From Cloeon dipterum (taxonomy: Eukaryota; Arthropoda; Insecta; Ephemeroptera; Baetidae): 64,000 nt of DNA. Of the stretch, positions 58,773-64,000 are shown piece after piece. The stretch lies in NCBI RefSeq assembly GCF_949628265.1, contig NC_088787.1, forward strand, positions 17,412,501-17,476,500, read 5' to 3'. The translations under genes and the position numbers were made by a program. Positions within the stretch are counted from its first letter, which is position 1, and every line of letters starts with the position of its first letter. The notes beneath the pieces were generated by a model. The model was not told the origin of the DNA and made no database searches. It saw only the letters and a list, made by a program, of their open reading frames with translations.

Positions 58773-61700
58773 CTGCAACAAATCCAAGACGCTCGCGTTA
58801 AATAATGCTGCGACTGATTTAAATTTCAAATGAAAACAAACGCAACAAGAAAAAAATGTGTTCTGGAACGCTAGCCAGCGTAAATATTTTGATGGCGAAT
58901 GCACGGGCCCGCGGCTCGCCATCTGACTGACAACACAATGGACATTAGCAATTCAAATGGTGCGTCTGACCAAACGACGACCGAGAACCAATAATTATGG
59001 CCGCGCAACGGATCTCTGCGTGCACCTTGAGCCGATGCACGGTGCGTGGGAGCCGGCCTGACGGCCACCTATATGCTCAGCAAGGTGGACAGGCGGCTGA
59101 AAATTAAGCAAACACATCAGGTAATTGGATTTGCCGGAAATATAGTATCGTGAAACTTCAACAATTGACAAAAAGGACCACCGAAATTGTCAATCGCGTC
59201 CACCGACAAAAAGAATATAAAAGAAACTCGTTAACTTGCCGTCAAAGGAGCAGTTCCGTAAAATTAAAAATAAAGTACAGGGCTCTGTTAATAACGACAT
59301 TAAATTCTCAAGTGCACGGCGGTGACTGCGAGAGCGAAATAATTGGACCCTTACGTTGCAAATTTCCGAGAATAAGTCGTTGATTTGAATTTATGTGCGT
59401 CGTTATCGAAAGCGATCAAATGCGCGACTGAGTGTGGCTCGTTTCAAGAGCTGGCGTAAAGTAATAATAATGCTCGAGTGCTGCGCTGGCAGCGGCATGG
59501 ACGGTTGAACGTTGAGCGGGCAAACGGGGTCGCTTGGAAGAGGAGTCTTTTTGTTGTCACTTCGCTTTGTCGAAAAGAAAAATATCAAATCGAATTATTC
59601 TCCGATTCAATTAACTACGCACAATTGGCATATGCGATTCACTCATGGCTTGACAATACCACCCTGCAGCATGGACAGTGGCGCGCGGGTAGCAGTCAAC
59701 TGACGGATGAGCCGATGTTCATGGAAGTGATGAAAGACGGGATATTTTATACGTGATCGAGTCCAAAAGCGCGTGTTGGTTTATTGCGCTATCCGTATCT
59801 AGAGCTTTATTCTTGCTCTGTTTGCGTACTGGAACCGGACGCAGGGCATCTGCTAGTTATTTACGAATGATGGCACTGTTATACATTTTCTGGGTACGTG
59901 CCCTTGTCAACACTCACAAGGACACTCTTATAAGACAACAATTTTGGTTGGTGGTAAATTCGTTGATTTTAAATAACATTTCACAATTTTTTTTTAATAT
60001 ATTCTGGTGTTTTTTATAATTGAGATTATTTGAAGTACCCATAAATCTGCAAATTGTTTTAAAATCAAAGCATCGAAGTTGAAGTCAATTTCCGATATAT
60101 CATAATGATCTTTAATTTAGTAGACGATTTTTTACGATATGAATCAATCTGTGTCATAAAAAATGTAATAAATTTACAAATCAACTCAAACTTTAAATTT
60201 TTATTTTTTATTTTTATTTCTTGATGAAGGAAGAAGCACGCGAGGTTGTCACAATTGTCAGGAGAATTGAATGCTTCCTCGGTGTGTGGCGAGTTGTTTA
60301 TTTTTCCGTATATCTATACAGAAAAGGTACTACAATAATATTTTCGGCAACATGCCACCTGTCCCGTCTGGAGGATAAACATTATTATAAATGATTTTTT
60401 TTTCATTATTTTGTGCCATACTTGTTTGTAAGTACTCAGATGGTGATGAAGTAACTTCAATTGCTGAATGCAAATAAATAAATAAATAGTAATCTAATCC
60501 TCAGCTCCCAGACGGGACAGGAAGTTCATGAATTAGGGCTACAACCAATAGCTGAAACTAGTAGAGCAGGACCTTCTGTAGAAATATGGAAAAATAAACA
60601 GCTCACTATTCACACCGAGGAAGCTGACAATTATATTTATTAATATTTTGGTCGAATTGAAAAAAATTTAGGATCGGCTTCTAGATTATGTGCGGATTTT
60701 TCTCTACGAATGAAGGGTCTTATAGTTATTGTGGCGCCTTCTCGCCACTACTGTCCTACTACTTTGCATTTAACCTGTATCGCCAGGTGGCAGTACAAAG
60801 GTGTGCGACAATCAATGCACCCTTATTGCACCTTATCCCCCACTGCACCTTAAGCCTTGCACGACAGCAGTCGCAACACAATATTCTCTCTCCAGCTAGG
60901 ATGAGATTAGGTGCGAGAAAATTCCATAAAGAATATTTCTTATTAGACCCGCACTACGGGGTTAGTGTCATAGTTGTTTATATTCGAATGTTATGTTTTT
61001 ATTGTTATAATCGTTTATAGTATTTGTGATTTTGATTATTAATGTAATTTCACAGTCTTGATCTTGATTACTGATACCTCAACCACGAGACATGAATAAA
61101 AGACGAATAGTTTGCACTGCGAAAAGACGCACTTCTGTCACGGCTCCACGTACCCACATTATAATCCCTATAACCTAAAGACAACATTTTTATTTTTTCA
61201 GAATTTGAAAAATGACTTACTAATGGAGTTTTCTTGTCATTTTTACCCAACTTAAAAAAGAACAACTCTTATTGAAATCGAGTTTGAATTGTTCGGTCAT
61301 TTTTTCAAAGCTCTTTGGATTGAAAAATTTCAACCACTATAAACTTGAAAATAGGTTTTAAGCATTTTTTGTTCAAATCAGATGATCCTGCGTGGTGTTT
61401 TTGCAGTGAATGAGGAACAGATGGAAAATTGTTTTTACTGCTATAAATGTCAAAACGTGAGTATTTCTATTGCAAAAGAAGTCAGCGAATCTATTGTTAA
61501 CCTTCTCAAAAGGTCAAGCAGGAGATTTGAGCCATAAAGGGAATATATTGCCTCTTTGTTTTCTTATATCAGTCACTTTCCTTTTTATAACAGCACACTT
61601 AACGTCACTCTTCGCCATAGCAATTAATAGACTCATAGATCAGCGGGCCATTGAGCAAAATTTAAAGCGCTGCTGTCAAATGAAAACGCAACAGCAGCCG

Positions 61701-64000
61701 CGGCACGGCGTCCGTTTGCAATTTGCAAATTCCTCAATGCCGACAGGCGAAATTAATTGCGTTGCGGCCGCGTTATTGAAAAACGCACAGCCAATCCTGC
61801 AAATTGAATCCAGCCCCTGCGTGCAGGGTCAATTTGCTGATGAATTGACCGAGCGCGAGTTATTCGCGATCATATTCATGGGGATTTTTCCATCCCGCCG
61901 GATAATTCGAGAGGGAGCACGCCCGATTTGGTGAAGAGCAGTCGCTAATTAAATGCCACGAGTGCCCGCCGGATTGATCACGTTTATACAGGCCGGCCAG
62001 TCACGAGAGATTAGTCCGCGCAGCGTTTATCCCCCGCTGGCTCTGAAATTAAACCCCTGCATGACGCAACCCCGCACGGCATGCGGAGGGCGACACTTGG
62101 TTCATCCACTGGCCGCAGGACAAAGTGGCACTTTAACAGGTGTCCATTCAACGCATTGCTACAAACAATAACAACACACAGAGTAATAGTTTGTGTATAT
62201 TATGCGGCATCTGTGCGAGCGCTGTTATTATTGCATGGGCGCGACGTGTTGAATTAATTCGCCGGCCCACGCGTGCATTCGCGCGCTTATAGCTGCCGCG
62301 AGCTCGTGGTGTAATATAAATTAATCTCGCCTCATCGCACCGGTCACAACATTTATAATCGCACGCGGGCGCACATTATTGTGCACGTTGGCGAAATGAA
62401 AGGATCTGATCGGATATTTACAGGCAGACAGCGGCTCGATTTATTGACTGCCTTGTTTAGGGATGCCGTACCGTTTTATGTCAACCATTCAGTTAATTGG
62501 GTTTCATTAAAGCCTCGGTACTTTGTAAAGAAATCCTCACAATTATTGATTCGAGACTAGTCCAGATATTAATTGGTAACATATTATATTATTTATGTAT
62601 TTATTTAAACTATTTAAATTCTCGTAACTTTGTGACAGTGAATTGTTTAGTTGAATTAGTGGTGACTTGGCAAAAAAGTAATTTGCGTAAAAATTTCTTT
62701 TACAAAGAAGCGCTGATTCACGATCCAGTTGTGAGAAAAAATGTAGTCGGGAATTATTTTAAATCCTTGATATCAAAATCACGAACAACTTCGTTATTAA
62801 TCTATCATATAACAAACAAAAATTAATTAAATATTTTACACAGCTATGATTTTGCCAACTCGCCATTAATTCAAATAAACATTTCACTGTAACATATTTA
62901 ATAACATAACAGGCTTTTTAATAATTTGCTATTTCTATTTTATGCTCTGTTGCTTTTACATCCACGTTTATTATAAAGGGACAAATATACTATACTGCTA
63001 TTTATGTAACTGTTATGACTCTTAATTGCGCAAAATGATGAGAATTATTTATTAATTAAAGTTACAAAATTTTTAGTGCCATTAGAATATATTTAATCTA
63101 GATTATTGGTTTAATAAATAAAATATAGTATTTGAAATATTAAATTAAATATAAATGATAAATATTTTTAATTTATTTTGTAACGAGTTAAAAAATAACT
63201 TATTAATTAACAGACAAACTAATATAAGTATTTTGTTTTAAACTATTAAAGTTAACATATAATATCTAACTTCCAGTAGGAGCTTATAGAGGTTTAGGTT
63301 GTGCATAGCAATTTATGCATTTAGGTATGCGTGCGTTCAGAAACGCCGGCATTTTAAATGTAATTGTATGTCACGCGTTTCAGGCATCGGCTGAAATAGT
63401 ATAAAAACCACTTAAGCGGGCAATTTGGCACGATTAAAAGAGCGGCCGCCCACTCTATTATTATCGTCATCAGACAGCAGCGCGTTTTCGAGAGTTGGCT
63501 CGCTTGGTGCCTGCTCATGCTCACTCAGAGTCGAGCAGACGAATCGTTTTTCCTACACCTATTTCGCTGGCAAAAGGGGTAATAAATAGCACCGCGTGTG
63601 CACTGCACTATTATGAAATATCATATAAATATATACGCACACGGCACAAAATGTGAGTGTGTGCTTATATTAAACAACAATAAAGAAGGCAGGATCCTTC
63701 GCGCATTATCCACGGCGAATTAGGCGAGCCGTGCGTGAGGGCCTGCGTGTCATGTGTGCTTCTCCAAATCCAAAAGCGTGCACTTGTGTGTGCCGGCGCT
63801 ATACAGCTACAACCCGAAATGTACATTTATAAGCACACATGCCACGGGCTAAATAAGCTACTAAAACGGCTGACACTAGGGTATGTAATTTTGATTTAAT
63901 AACCGAGAGCATTTCATTTGACTCTTGTGGTCTCCACAAAATTGTTAGATGTTTAATAAAGAGTACTGTGACAAATCTGTCAAAATGAAATTTTGATAGC
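58773..64000. other. Probable upstream intron of the disco-type gene
   Basis: No minus-strand exon encoding the expected upstream part of the basonuclin/Disco N-terminal domain was found to the window edge. The region has mixed composition, a fold-back repeat (60253-60632), GC-richer patches near 61680-62330 and 63400-63560, and very AT-rich DNA at 62820-63260. It is presumed to be intron or promoter-proximal DNA with the 5' exon(s) beyond 64000. Confidence 0.4.
60253..60632. repeat. Fold-back (inverted-repeat) element, MITE-like
   Basis: Two arms of about 125-133 bp (60253-60378 and 60500-60632) are imperfect reverse complements. Shared words in the arms, read inward, are AATTGTCAG, GCTTCCTCGGTGTG, TTGTTTATTTTTCC, CTACAGAA-type sequence and CCTGTCCCGTCTGG. 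The 120-bp loop is AT-rich with an (AAAT)n run. There is no open frame, consistent with a non-autonomous fold-back transposon. The left arm has a 12-base insertion near its tip. No target-site duplication is obvious. Confidence 0.75.

Noticed and set aside
57325-58833. Plus-strand open frames (up to 227 codons) opposite the zinc-finger exon
   Set aside because: They are antisense shadows of the disco-type exon, which has clear zinc-finger motifs on the minus strand.
58773-58922. First 50 codons of the disco-type open frame as coding sequence
   Set aside because: A strong acceptor lies exactly at the point where family similarity starts. The upstream 50 codons show none and read like intron. 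Kept open as an alternative start.

Overview
The window is nuclear DNA from an arthropod, most likely an insect. Genes are intron-split with canonical GT-AG sites, some introns are only 50-63 bp, intergenic DNA is AT-rich with (GA)n, (CA)n and (TA)n microsatellites, and there is a tRNA-derived-looking SINE family. The recognisable proteins are closest to insect members of their families: the adapter Lnk/SH2B, the Ste20 kinase Tao, the MAP2K Dsor1/MEK, and a Disconnected/basonuclin zinc-finger protein. The order of insect cannot be decided from the sequence alone. There are no prokaryotic features (operons, ribosome binding sites, CRISPR).

Layout. 1-8.4 kb is mostly non-coding and is probably the first intron of a minus-strand gene whose signal-peptide and EMI-domain exon (Draper/Nimrod-A/MEGF10-like) lies at 8386-8465. 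The rest of that gene would lie off the left edge. 12.0-14.9 kb (+) holds a complete 5-exon Lnk/SH2B gene, including one GC-AG intron. 15.97-21.07 kb (+) holds a complete 10-exon Tao kinase gene. 21.5-22.1 kb (-) encodes a small secreted Q/Y/P-rich protein, tail-to-tail with Tao. 27.65-29.98 kb (-) holds a complete 6-exon Dsor1/MEK gene. From 30 to 57 kb there is no supportable gene: a roughly 27-kb desert with alternating AT-rich stretches and GC-rich islands, SINE copies and microsatellites. 57.27-58.77 kb (-) is the terminal exon of the disco/basonuclin-type transcription factor. 58.8-64 kb is probably its long upstream intron and contains a 380-bp fold-back repeat.

Functional picture. Three neighbours are signalling components: Lnk acts at receptor tyrosine kinases (insulin pathway), MEK is the MAP2K of the Ras/ERK cascade, and Tao is upstream of Hippo, JNK and p38. 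Their adjacency looks like ordinary gene neighbourhood and not a co-regulated unit. The desert is on the 3' side of disco, a developmental regulator, which suggests it may carry cis-regulatory DNA for that gene (inference). All exon joins given were checked by hand for reading frame, splice dinucleotides and match to remembered family motifs; no database search was possible.
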